From an uncultured Bacteroidales bacterium (GTDB lineage: Bacteria > Bacteroidota > Bacteroidia > Bacteroidales > Muribaculaceae): DNA of 9,273 nucleotides. Positions 1-6,877 of the stretch are shown one piece after another. The translations under genes and the position numbers were made by a program. Location of the stretch: the NCBI GenBank assembly GCA_900554715.1, contig USIN01000057.1:1-9273 (forward strand), given 5' to 3'. Position 1 is the stretch's first letter; the number at the start of each line of letters is the position of its first letter. The notes below the pieces were generated by a model. That model was not told the DNA's origin, searched no databases, and saw only the letters and a program-made list of their open reading frames with translations.

Positions 1-1234
1 TCTTGCTCTCGGCCATTTCAGCCTGCATGGCCTCGCGCTCACGCGATGCGTTGGCCTCGCGTTTTTCCTTACGCCATTTTGCGCCGCGCTTGAGAGCCTT
101 GTCCTTGCTTGTCAGACGGGCGAGAGTTTCCTTGATTTGCTTCGATACGTCTTCGTCGCTGACCTCGGTGTGCTGCGGCTGGCGGCGTTCGTTCTTGTTC
201 TTTTTCTCTTTCGGAGCGGCGTTTTTGTCGCGGCGGTTGCGGTCGTTGCCGTTGCCTTGACCTCCGTTGCGCTGCGAGCCTCCGCGTTCGTTGCCTGCCT
301 GCTGGCCGGTCTTCTCTATGTCGATTTTCTCCTTGCCGGAGATGCGTTTGCGCTTTTTGCGGTCGCCCTGGCCTGAGTCTCCCGAGCCGTTGCGTGCATT
401 GCGGTCGGCACGTTTCTCTTCTTTTGATTTCTTCTTGGGGCGTGTCGACTGGTTGATGGCGTCGAGATCGATTTTGCCGATGACGTTCAGTTGCGGAGTG
501 GCGTGGGTGCGCTCGGGCACGAAGACATCGTCCTTTGTTTTTTCCACTGTTGTCGCTGCGGTGGCTGTCTCGGTCTTTGCGACGGTCTTTTGGTTGGTTG
601 CTGTCATTTCTTTCTTTTCGGGCTCGACGGCTTTTCTGACTTCAGGCTGAATTTTGGCCGCTTCGACTGATTTTGACACAACTTTTTTCTCGGTTATGTG
701 TACTTCGGCAGTCTTGACGGCTGTTTTCTGGGCCGGGGTCTGTTTCACCTCTTCGGTCGTTATGTTATTGTTGTTGATTTCAGTCTTTTTGTCTGTTTCA
801 GCGTTTTTCTTTTCGGGTCTGACTGTTTCAGCGCCCGCGGTCGCCGCTTCTTTTTTTACGGTTGTTTCGGCGGGTTTGCTGTCGGCCGGCTTGCGGACGG
901 GATTGCCTTTGGAGTCGAGTTCGATTTTGCCGAGAATGCGAGTCTTGTGGACGGTCGTTGTCAGAGGGGTGTCGTCGGTTTCGCGCGCAGGCTGCTGCTG
1001 TTGCTGCTGGCTTTTGCCGCGGCTGTTCTGACGTTCGGTCGAGAATCGGTCTGACTTGGTTTTGAGATCTTTGTCGTGTTTGAATTCACTGACCAGTAGG
1101 GCGACGACATCTTCCTCAACACGGGTGTTGGGGTTTTCGTCGATGTTGATGTTTTTTTTGCGCAGGAAGTCAATGACTGTCGGCAGGGCCACATTGAGTT
1201 CTTTTGCGACTGTACTTATTTTTGTTTTCGGCAT
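1..1234 (-). CDS. infB: Translation initiation factor IF-2, N-terminal part (cut by left edge)
   Basis: IF-2 is the GTPase that places initiator tRNA on the 30S subunit and promotes 50S joining. The frame is open from an ATG at 1234 to the window edge, giving 411 visible codons. Residues 1-55 (MPKTKISTVAKELNV..., then a helical segment ending LLVSEFKHDKDLK) form the small IF2_N domain. The rest is a charged linker rich in K, E, T, Q and N, with a six-glutamine run at 76-81. It contains two similar motifs, GKIELD (102-107) and GKIDLD (253-258). The second is followed by NQSTRPKKKSKEEKR, which I recall as typical of Bacteroidales IF-2. The GTP-binding and C-terminal domains lie outside the window. 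The gene follows nusA after 128 bp, with no clear terminator between them, so it is probably co-transcribed. No Shine-Dalgarno is seen; the bases before the ATG are T-rich. Confidence 0.93.
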   Translation of the reverse strand, partial: MPKTKISTVAKELNVALPTVIDFLRKKNINIDENPNTRVEEDVVALLVSEFKHDKDLKTKSDRFSTERQNSRGKSQQQQQQPARETDDTPLTTTVHKTRILGKIELDSKGNPVRKPADSKPAETTVKKEAATAGAETVRPEKKNAETDKKTEINNNNITTEEVKQTPAQKTAVKTAEVHITEKKVVSKSVEAAKIQPEVRKAVEPEKKEMTATNQKTVAKTETATAATTVEKTKDDVFVPERTHATPQLNVIGKIDLDAINQSTRPKKKSKEEKRADRNARNGSGDSGQGDRKKRKRISGKEKIDIEKTGQQAGNERGGSQRNGGQGNGNDRNRRDKNAAPKEKKNKNERRQPQHTEVSDEDVSKQIKETLARLTSKDKALKRGAKWRKEKREANASREREAMQAEMAESK

Positions 1235-1362
1235 AAAAACTGTGCTTGTCGGGGCAGTGTCGTTGTTATGGGCATCTCGCCCGACTGAATTATATCTGTT
1301 TTTTCGTTTACTATTAATCTGCTGTTTACCGGACTATCGCCGCCGTTGGTCGTCTGACTCTA

Positions 1363-2619
1363 TCAGTCTTCAAACTCTGCCTTGAGGATGGCGATGATGT
1401 TGTCGACGGTAGATTCCTCGAGGTCGGCTTTCTCGATGAGCATTTCGCGCGGGGCGTTGAGGACGCTCTTGGCGGTGACGAAGCCGATGTTCTTGAGGGC
1501 GTCGATGACCCAGCCGTCGATTTCGTCCTTGAATTCGTCGAGGTAGATGTCTTCCTCGAGGTTTTCCTCGCTGTCGCGGTAGACGTCGATGGTGTAGCCG
1601 GTCAGCATCGAGGCGAGCTTGATGTTGAGGCCGTTCTTGCCGATGGCGAGCGATACTTCTTCGGGGCGCAGGAAGACTTCGGCTTTCTTCTCTTCTTCGT
1701 CGAGACGTATCGACGAGATTTTGGCGGGCGAGAGGGCGCGCTGTATGAAGAGCGAAGGATTGGCGGTGAAGTTGATGACGTCGATGTTCTCGTTGCGGAG
1801 CTCGCGGACGATGCCGTGTATGCGCGAGCCCTTGACGCCGACGCATGCTCCGACTGGGTCGATGCGGTCGTCATAGCTCTCGACGGCGATTTTGGCGCGT
1901 TCGCCCGGGATGCGGGCCACGGCGCGGATGTTGATCAGACCGTCGTGGATTTCGGGCACCTCGAGTTCGAAGAGACGGCGCAGGAAGTTTTCGTTCGTGC
2001 GCGAGACGGTAATCTTCGGGTTGTTGTTCTTGTTGTCGACGTTGGCGATGACGGCGCGGACGGTCTCGCCTTTTCTGAAGTAGTCGCCGGGAATCGATTC
2101 GCTCTTGGGGAGGATGAGCTCGTTTTTGTCGACGTCGAGCAGCAGGGTCTCTTTCGACCATGTCTGATAGACTTCGCCGCTGACGAGGTCGCCCTCGAGG
2201 TCTTTGAATTTGTTGTAGATGGCTTCTTTCTGGAGGTCGAGAATCTTCGACTGGAGTGTCTGGCGCAGGTTGAGGATGGCTCGGCGCCCGAATTTCTCGA
2301 AGATGATCTCTTTTGTATGCTCTTCGCCGACCTCGGCGTCGGGGTCGTTGTCGGCGCGGGCGTCGCTCAGCGCTATCTGGGTGTTGGGGTCGGTTACCTC
2401 GCCGTCGGGAACGACCTGGAGGTTCTGGAAAATCTGTACGTCGCCCTTGTCGGGGTTGAGGATGACGTCGAGATTTTCGTCGGTGCCGAACATTTTAGCC
2501 AGCACGTTGCGGAATGATTCTTCGAGCACGCTGATCATCGTGGTCTTGTCGATGTTCTTGAGTTCTTTGAACTCGGCAAACTGCTCGACCATATTGGGGG
2601 TTTCCTCTTTCTTAGCCAT
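1363..2619 (-). CDS. nusA: Transcription termination/antitermination factor NusA
   Basis: NusA binds RNA polymerase and nascent RNA, and modulates pausing, termination and antitermination. The 418 residues show the expected order: an N-terminal polymerase-binding domain (about 8-135, with FGRRAILNLRQTL at 110-122), an S1 domain (about 140-207), KH1 with GVKGSR at 261-266, and KH2 with IGKNGLN at 326-332. A short helical tail (about 370-418) ends the protein. The protein is shorter than E. coli NusA (495 residues) because the two acidic C-terminal repeats are absent, which is usual in this phylum. The stretch IPGERAKIAVESYDDRIDP (238-256) is near-identical to family members. The ATG at 2619 (MAKKEE) is preferred over M10 because MAKKEE is the conserved start in relatives. 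It lies 39 bp after rimP and upstream of infB, the classic operon order. Confidence 0.97.
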   Translation of the reverse strand: MAKKEETPNMVEQFAEFKELKNIDKTTMISVLEESFRNVLAKMFGTDENLDVILNPDKGDVQIFQNLQVVPDGEVTDPNTQIALSDARADNDPDAEVGEEHTKEIIFEKFGRRAILNLRQTLQSKILDLQKEAIYNKFKDLEGDLVSGEVYQTWSKETLLLDVDKNELILPKSESIPGDYFRKGETVRAVIANVDNKNNNPKITVSRTNENFLRRLFELEVPEIHDGLINIRAVARIPGERAKIAVESYDDRIDPVGACVGVKGSRIHGIVRELRNENIDVINFTANPSLFIQRALSPAKISSIRLDEEEKKAEVFLRPEEVSLAIGKNGLNIKLASMLTGYTIDVYRDSEENLEEDIYLDEFKDEIDGWVIDALKNIGFVTAKSVLNAPREMLIEKADLEESTVDNIIAILKAEFED

Positions 2620-2658
2620 GGGGAATTACTGTTGTCGGGGTTTATGTTTTATTTGGTC

Positions 2659-3126
2659 TTATTTAAATTTTATCTCATATCTCACTGACTTGCAGTCGTC
2701 AAACTTGAATGTCTCGGGCTGCATGACGATTGTGGCCTTTTTTGCGCCCGGCTCTTTGACTTTGACGGGTGTCTCGGCTGTGAAGCTGTCGTCGCCGACT
2801 TCGGTCAGCGTAGCGTGTATCTTGCGTCCGTCGCGGGTCAGAATCTCGATGTCGTTGCCGATGTTCTTGAGATACTGGCCTCTGACTTTGAATGGCGAGG
2901 TGAGGCCGGCCGAGCCGACTTCGAGCGAATAATCTTCTGTGTCACGGTCGAAGACGCTTTCAATCTTGCGGGTGATGTCGGCGCAGCTGTCGATGTCGAC
3001 GCCCTCGGGCGAATCGATCTCGACGGTGATGTCGTTGGCCGGTGTGATTTTTATATCGACCAGAAACAGGTCGGTGCCGGCAATGGCGTCTTCAACTGTC
3101 TTTGTGAGAAGCTCTTTGTCAATCAT
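2659..3126 (-). CDS. rimP: Ribosome maturation factor RimP
   Basis: RimP is a cytoplasmic factor needed for late assembly of the 30S subunit. The 155-residue length fits the family. The N-terminal alpha/beta domain (about 1-78) contains FLVDIKITPANDITVEID (21-38) and ends in LEVGSAGLTSPF (68-79), the equivalent of the family signature around VSSPGLDRP. The C-terminal SH3-like domain (about 80-155) includes the RDGRKI turn (98-103). The protein ends in FK, as I recall for Bacteroidales homologues. It is the first gene of the rimP-nusA-infB operon. A promoter box and a hairpin with a U-tract lie in its leader, suggesting operon control there. No Shine-Dalgarno is seen. Confidence 0.95.
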   Translation of the reverse strand: MIDKELLTKTVEDAIAGTDLFLVDIKITPANDITVEIDSPEGVDIDSCADITRKIESVFDRDTEDYSLEVGSAGLTSPFKVRGQYLKNIGNDIEILTRDGRKIHATLTEVGDDSFTAETPVKVKEPGAKKATIVMQPETFKFDDCKSVRYEIKFK

Positions 3127-3143
3127 GTCTGTGTCGTTTGATT

Positions 3144-3172
3144 AAAAAAGAAGAGGAAGCCTCAGCTCCCTC
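3144..3172 (-). terminator. Leader hairpin plus U-tract, candidate attenuator of rimP-nusA-infB
   Basis: Read on the minus strand, GAGGGAGC (3172-3165), loop TGAG, GCTTCCTC (3160-3153) forms an 8-bp stem with one G-U pair and a tetraloop. It is followed by TTC and a run of six T (3149-3144). On the plus strand the same position would be an A-C mismatch, so the structure favours minus-strand RNA. It lies between the predicted start of transcription (about 3181) and the rimP ATG at 3126, which is where an attenuator would sit. That it terminates transcription, or responds to NusA, is inference. Confidence 0.5.
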
Positions 3173-3187
3173 CGGTTCTTTGTTATG

Positions 3188-3195
3188 CAAAGATA
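3188..3195 (-). promoter_or_regulatory. Promoter -7 box of the rimP-nusA-infB operon
   Basis: The minus strand reads TATCTTTG, an exact match to the Bacteroidota -7 consensus TAnnTTTG. It is followed by CATAAC, and transcription would start near 3181, about 55 nt before the rimP ATG. No good TTTG -33 element is visible at the usual spacing. The upstream DNA (3200-3280) is AT-rich. Confidence 0.7.
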
Positions 3196-3282
3196 CATAA
3201 AATTTGCGGTGATTGATGCGATGCGCGCCTCTCACATATATATAAATGCGAATATTTAACGTAGTTTAACTATATGATGACA

Positions 3283-4209
3283 TTATTTAACCATCGCGGC
3301 GAACGACGGCGGCAGCTGTGACGAGAAATTCATGTCGCGGCCGGTGACGGGATGGATAAAACGCAGAGTGAGCGCGTGGAGGGCGACTCGGTGGGCCGGA
3401 GATGTTTTCGCTCCGTATTTGCGGTCGCCGGCGATGGGGTGGCCGATGTCTTTGAGATGGACGCGTATCTGGTTTTTGCGTCCTGTCTGTAGCTGCAGCT
3501 CGACGAGGGTGTAGCCGTTGGCCGATTTGAGCACGCGGTAATGTGTCACGGCGAGTTTGCCTTCCTCGGGGTTGTCGGTCGAGTAGACTTCGTGCTGTGA
3601 GTTTTCGGCGAGATAGCTGCGTATATCGCCCTCGGGAGTCTCGATTTTGCCTTCGGTGACGGCGACGTAGCGGCGCTCGATGACCATGTTGTTCCAGTTG
3701 TGCTGCATCTTGCCTTTGGCTTCGGCGTTTTTGGCGAACATCATCAGGCCGGATGTGTGCTGGTCGAGACGGTGGACGATGAAGATCTTGTTGGCCGGAT
3801 TCTTGCGCTTGACATAGTCGCGCACGATTGAGTAGGCTGTGCCTTCCTTGACGCGCTCGTTGCCCATCGACAGCAGGCCGTAGCCTTTGTTGACGACGAT
3901 GATGTCGTCGTCTTCGTAGACGATAGACAGGCGCGAGTGGCGTAGCACCTGGAATTCGCGCGTGGTGTTGACTTTGACGGTGTCGCCTTTGTCGAGCGGC
4001 TGGTCAAACTGTGTCGAAATGGCTCCGTTGACCATGACCTGACGGTGTTTGAGAAAGTCTTTGACCGTCGTGCGCTTGCGGTCGGGCATGATGGCGAAGA
4101 GGTAGTCGAGCAACAGTGTCGGTCCGGCAGGCTCGTAGGTGAGTATGTTGTCGGGTCTGAAACGCGAGCGTTCGGCTCCCGGTTTTACGGCTAAACGTTT
4201 GGGTGACAT
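3283..4209 (-). CDS. RluA-family RNA pseudouridine synthase with S4 domain
   Basis: This enzyme is expected to convert uridine to pseudouridine in 23S rRNA or tRNA. Residues about 30-85 form an S4-like RNA-binding domain (LLDYLFAIMPDRKRTTVKDFL, with the usual VMVNG turn at 58-62). The catalytic domain follows, with VHRLDQHTSGLMMFAKN at 145-161, whose D149 is the family's catalytic aspartate. TGRKNQIRVHL at 242-252 and GHPIAGDRKYG at 256-266 complete the active site. Length (308) is normal. A short basic N-terminal extension (about 1-25) precedes the S4 domain. The ATG lies 2 bases after the topA stop codon, so the two genes are probably one transcript and may be translationally coupled. The exact RNA target (RluA, RluC or RluD type) cannot be decided from sequence alone. 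Confidence 0.9.
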   Translation of the reverse strand: MSPKRLAVKPGAERSRFRPDNILTYEPAGPTLLLDYLFAIMPDRKRTTVKDFLKHRQVMVNGAISTQFDQPLDKGDTVKVNTTREFQVLRHSRLSIVYEDDDIIVVNKGYGLLSMGNERVKEGTAYSIVRDYVKRKNPANKIFIVHRLDQHTSGLMMFAKNAEAKGKMQHNWNNMVIERRYVAVTEGKIETPEGDIRSYLAENSQHEVYSTDNPEEGKLAVTHYRVLKSANGYTLVELQLQTGRKNQIRVHLKDIGHPIAGDRKYGAKTSPAHRVALHALTLRFIHPVTGRDMNFSSQLPPSFAAMVK

Positions 4210-4211
4210 AA

Positions 4212-6562
4212 TTACGCTTTCTTTTTAGTGCTTGCGCGGCGTGTCGTTTTCTTAGGTGCCGCATCCTGACTGCTGACAATCTCCATTGCGGCCTCGTAGT
4301 CGAGCGACGCCGGGTCGGTGACAGTCTTGGGTATCTTGTAGTTAGACTTTTTGTATGCGATATAGACGCCGTAGCGGCCGTTGAGAATCCTGAGGTCGGG
4401 GTCGTTGTCGAAGGTCTTGACGACACGGCGGCGCTCCTCGTCGCGTTTGTCGTTGATGAGTTCGATGGCTTCGGCGAGGGTCAGCGATGCGGGGAGCGTC
4501 TCTTTGGGGATGGAGATGAACTTGCCGTCGTGACGGACGTAGGGGCCGAAGCGGCCGATGCCGACGACGATGTCATGGTCTTCGTATGTGCCGAGCGTGC
4601 GGGGGAAGTCGAAGAGCTTCAGGGCTTCGTCAAGGGTGATTGTCGATACCGACTGGCCTTTGAGCAGCGAGGCGAAGAGGGGTTTGTCGTCGCCGTCGCC
4701 CTGGCCGATCTGTACGAGGGGGCCGAAGCGGCCGATTTTGACGCTCACCTGTTTGCCTGTCTTGGGGTCGGTGTTGACATAGGTGTCATATTTCAGGAGG
4801 GTAGCCCCCGCGATGTTGCCGCCATGATTGCTGATGGAGAGCGAAAGCAGATCGTGTAGAAGTCGCTCATCTCTGTTGTCCAGCCGAGTTTGCCTTCGGC
4901 GATTTCGTCGAATTTCTCTTCGACACGGGCGGTGAAGTTGTAGTCGAGGATGTCGGGGAAGAATTCGGTCAGGAAGGTGTTGACGACGACGCCTATGTCG
5001 GTCGGTATCAGCTTGCCTTTGTCTGAGCCGACAGTTTCGGTCTTGGTCTTCTCGGTGACTTTGCCTTTTCTGAGGGTTATGGTGAGGCAGTCGCGCGATG
5101 TGCCGGGTTTGTCGCCTTTCTCGACATATTCGCGCTGCTGTATGGTCGAAATAGTCGGAGCGTAGGTCGACGGTCGGCCGATGCCGAGCTCTTCCATCTT
5201 CTTGACGAGGGTGGCTTCGGTATATCGCGGCGGCTGGAGGGTGAAACGCTCTGTGGCGATGATGTCGGCGGGCGTGAGGCTCTCGCCGCGGGTCATGCGC
5301 GGCAGTGTCGAGCCACCGTCTTCGGCCTCGGTGTTGTCGTCGTCGCGGCCTTCGATGTAGACGTTGAGGAAGCCGTCGAATTTGATGACCTCACCCGTGG
5401 CGACGAAGTATTCCTGGCGTGTCGAGGGCTTTATCTCGACGGTGGTTTTCTCGAGCTGTGCGTCGGCCATCTGTGAGGCTATGGCGCGTTTGCGTATCAG
5501 CGTGTAAAGGCGTTTCTCCTGAGCGGTGCCTTCGATGGTGTCCTTGCCGATATAGGTGGGGCGTATGGCTTCGTGGGCTTCCTGGGCGCCTTTCGAGCTG
5601 GTGTGATACTGTCTTACCTTTAGGTATTCGGGGCCGATCTTGGTCTTTATTTCGTCGGAGATGGCGGCGATGGCTTCGTTCGACAGGTTGACAGAGTCGG
5701 TACGCATATATGTGATGTGGCCGGCTTCGTAGAGACGCTGGGCCACCATCATAGTCTGTGACACCGTGAAGCCGAGCTTGCGCGAGGCCTCCTGCTGCAG
5801 AGTCGAGGTCGTGAACGGAGGTGCAGGGCTTTTGTGGAGGGGCTTGACGGTGATGTCGCCGACGGTAAACGTGGCGTCTTTGCAGGCCTCGACAAAGCCG
5901 CGGGCCTCGTCGACGGTCGACAGACGTTTGTTAAGCTCGGCCTTGACCGTGGCCGCACTGTCAGCGGGGGTGAATGCGGCGGTGACTCTGAAATATGGTT
6001 CGGGAGTGAAGTTTTTTATCTCGTCCTCGCGCTCTACAATCAGACGCACGGCGACCGACTGGACGCGTCCGGCCGACAGGGCGGGCTTGATTTTCTTCCA
6101 GAGCACTGGCGACAGCTCGAAGCCGACGATGCGGTCGAGCACACGGCGCGCCTGCTGGGCGTCGACGCGGTTGATGTCTATTGAGCGCGGATTGGCGATG
6201 GCGTTGAGGATGGCGCTCTTGGTAATCTCGTGGAAGACTATGCGGCGCGTGTTCTCGGGCTTCAGACCGAGCACCTCATAGAGGTGCCAGGCGATAGCCT
6301 CTCCCTCGCGGTCCTCATCGGATGCGAGCCAGACGGTTTCGGCTTCGGCGGCGTTTTTCTTGAGTTCGGCCACGAGCTGAGTCTTGTCGTCGGGTATTTC
6401 GTAGATGGGCGTGAAGCCGTTGTCAATGTCTATGCTGAACTTTTTCTTCTGTAAATCACGGATATGACCGTAGCTCGACATGACTTTGTAGTCTTTGCCC
6501 AGGAATTTTTCTATCGTTTTTGCTTTTGCCGGTGATTCGACTATAACGAGATTTTTCAGCAT
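4212..6562 (-). CDS. topA: DNA topoisomerase I, reading frame broken near the 3' end
   Basis: TopA is a type IA topoisomerase that relaxes negative supercoils by cutting one strand. The TOPRIM domain has E9 (VIVESPAKAKT) and the acidic DED motif at 82-84. SAGRVQSVA is at 163-171, and the catalytic tyrosine is Y285 in HITYMRTDS. The E. coli-type C-terminal zinc fingers are absent. Instead there are three glycine/aromatic repeats (KIGRFGPLVQIG, GIGRFGPYVRHDGKF, LNGRYGVYIAYKKSN), matching the topoisomerase C-terminal repeat, and a lysine-rich tail. The first frame ends at a stop at 4793, 20 residues after MSDFY. The repeat region continues in the -1 frame to 4212. One extra base would give about 783 residues, a normal family length. 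The start is MLKNLVIVESP at 6562; the in-frame ATG at 6625 would place coding sequence over the promoter. Confidence 0.9.
4793..4870 (-). other. Frameshift zone inside topA
   Basis: Upstream of 4856 the frame encodes conserved TopA sequence ending EMSDFY. Downstream of about 4790 the conserved sequence (TDPKTGKQVSVKIGRFGP) lies in the -1 frame, and the original frame stops at 4793. The -1 frame is open through the whole zone. Between 4852 and 4793 its codons end mostly in C or G, like the rest of the gene, whereas the original frame has many codons ending in A. This places the missing base best just after the TAC codon at 4858-4856. A run of five G on the coding strand (4809-4805) is the other candidate site. 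Confidence 0.75.
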
Positions 6563-6589
6563 AGTAGTTGTGTTTTTATTTACGAGCGA

Positions 6590-6597
6590 CAAAAGTA
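6590..6597 (-). promoter_or_regulatory. Promoter -7 box of topA
   Basis: The minus strand reads TACTTTTG, matching TAnnTTTG, 27 nt before the topA ATG. This gives a leader of about 20 nt. A T-run of eight lies just upstream. The -33 position shows only a weak TGGG-like sequence. This box supports the start at 6562 over the longer in-frame start at 6625. Confidence 0.65.
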
Positions 6598-6619
6598 GAA
6601 AAAAAATTTCAATCGCCCC

Positions 6620-6648
6620 ATACATTATATTATTTTTATATAATGTAT
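6620..6648. repeat. Perfect 11-bp AT-rich inverted repeat upstream of topA promoter
   Basis: ATACATTATAT (6620-6630) and ATATAATGTAT (6638-6648) are exact reverse complements around a 7-nt loop TATTTTT. The centre is about 40 bp upstream of the topA -7 box. It could be an operator or a site prone to cruciform extrusion, but no function can be shown from sequence. Confidence 0.6.
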
Positions 6649-6677
6649 CATCATAGATAAAAGTTTTGTCGTGCTGG

Positions 6678-6764
6678 AATTAAGAATAAAAGGCACAAGG
6701 GAAGAAGAACATAAGATTAATTAATTCTTGTGTGCTTGTGTTCTTATGTTCATGTGTTCTTAAC
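6678..6764. repeat. Inverted array of NNCAYAAG octamers, copy A
   Basis: On the plus strand the left arm has CACAAG, AAGAAG and CATAAG starting at 6694, 6702 and 6710. The right arm carries the complement: CTTGTG, CTTGTG, CTTATG, CATGTG and CTTAAC starting at 6727, 6735, 6743, 6751 and 6759. All steps are exactly 8 nt. The arms are separated by the AT-only palindrome ATTAATTAAT. The element begins GAATTAAG (TTAA at 6680-6683) and ends TTCTTAA (TTAA at 6760-6763). A second copy with the same design lies at 8003-8140. Confidence 0.75.
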
Positions 6765-6782
6765 ATGCCATCTCGCGAAGCT

Positions 6783-6796
6783 ACGGCTGAAGCCGT
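6783..6796. repeat. Small GGCTTCAGCC hairpin next to octamer array A
   Basis: ACGGC and GCCGT form a 5-bp stem around TGAA. On the minus strand the core reads GGCTTCAGCC, similar to the hairpin at 8175-8194, which follows octamer array B. The recurrence suggests a dispersed short repeat rather than a gene-specific signal. Confidence 0.45.
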
Positions 6797-6877
6797 GCCT
6801 CCATGTCGCCCTGAGTGGGGTTGTGAGAACGGGGAATTGTGATTATTTTTACGGTCTGAATAATTTGATGAATAATT

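Larger units (their letters stand above)
6563..6877. other. 315-bp gap between divergent topA and nitroreductase genes
   Basis: No credible gene is present. From left to right the gap holds the topA promoter box, an 11-bp AT-rich palindrome, an inverted array of 8-nt units and a small GC-rich hairpin. An AT-rich stretch then leads up to the plus-strand ATG at 6878. No exact TAnnTTTG box at a useful distance was found for the plus-strand gene. Confidence 0.7.

Noticed and set aside
3..1065. Several plus-strand open frames, some with strings of F, L, V and S that look like membrane proteins
   Set aside because: They are antisense to the K/E/T-rich infB linker. Lysine and glutamate codons read backwards give Phe, Leu and Ser.
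1235..1362. Possible separate promoter or terminator between nusA and infB
   Set aside because: A TATAAT-like string and a 4-bp GGGC/GCCC stem (1270-1282) are present, but there is no TAnnTTTG box and no stem followed by a U-run, so neither is supported.
1816..2517. A 233-codon plus-strand open frame opposite nusA
   Set aside because: It is the antisense shadow of a strongly conserved gene. Its protein is a monotonous V/D/E/A composition with no family features.
4212..4748. A separate 178-residue gene starting at GTG 4748 after topA
   Set aside because: Its content (three topoisomerase C-terminal repeats and a lysine tail) is the expected end of TopA, and the open frame extends upstream of the GTG. 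It is better explained as the frameshifted 3' part.
6563..6625. A longer topA start at ATG 6625 adding MYGAIEIFFLLLSLVNKN
   Set aside because: The TAnnTTTG box at 6590-6597 would fall inside it. The family begins at MLKNLVIVESPAKAKT, and the added hydrophobic stretch has no place in TopA.
6678..6764. Octamer array considered as a CRISPR array
   Set aside because: Units are only 8 nt with 2-nt variable positions, arranged as inverted arms. There are no spacers of 25-40 nt and no cas genes.
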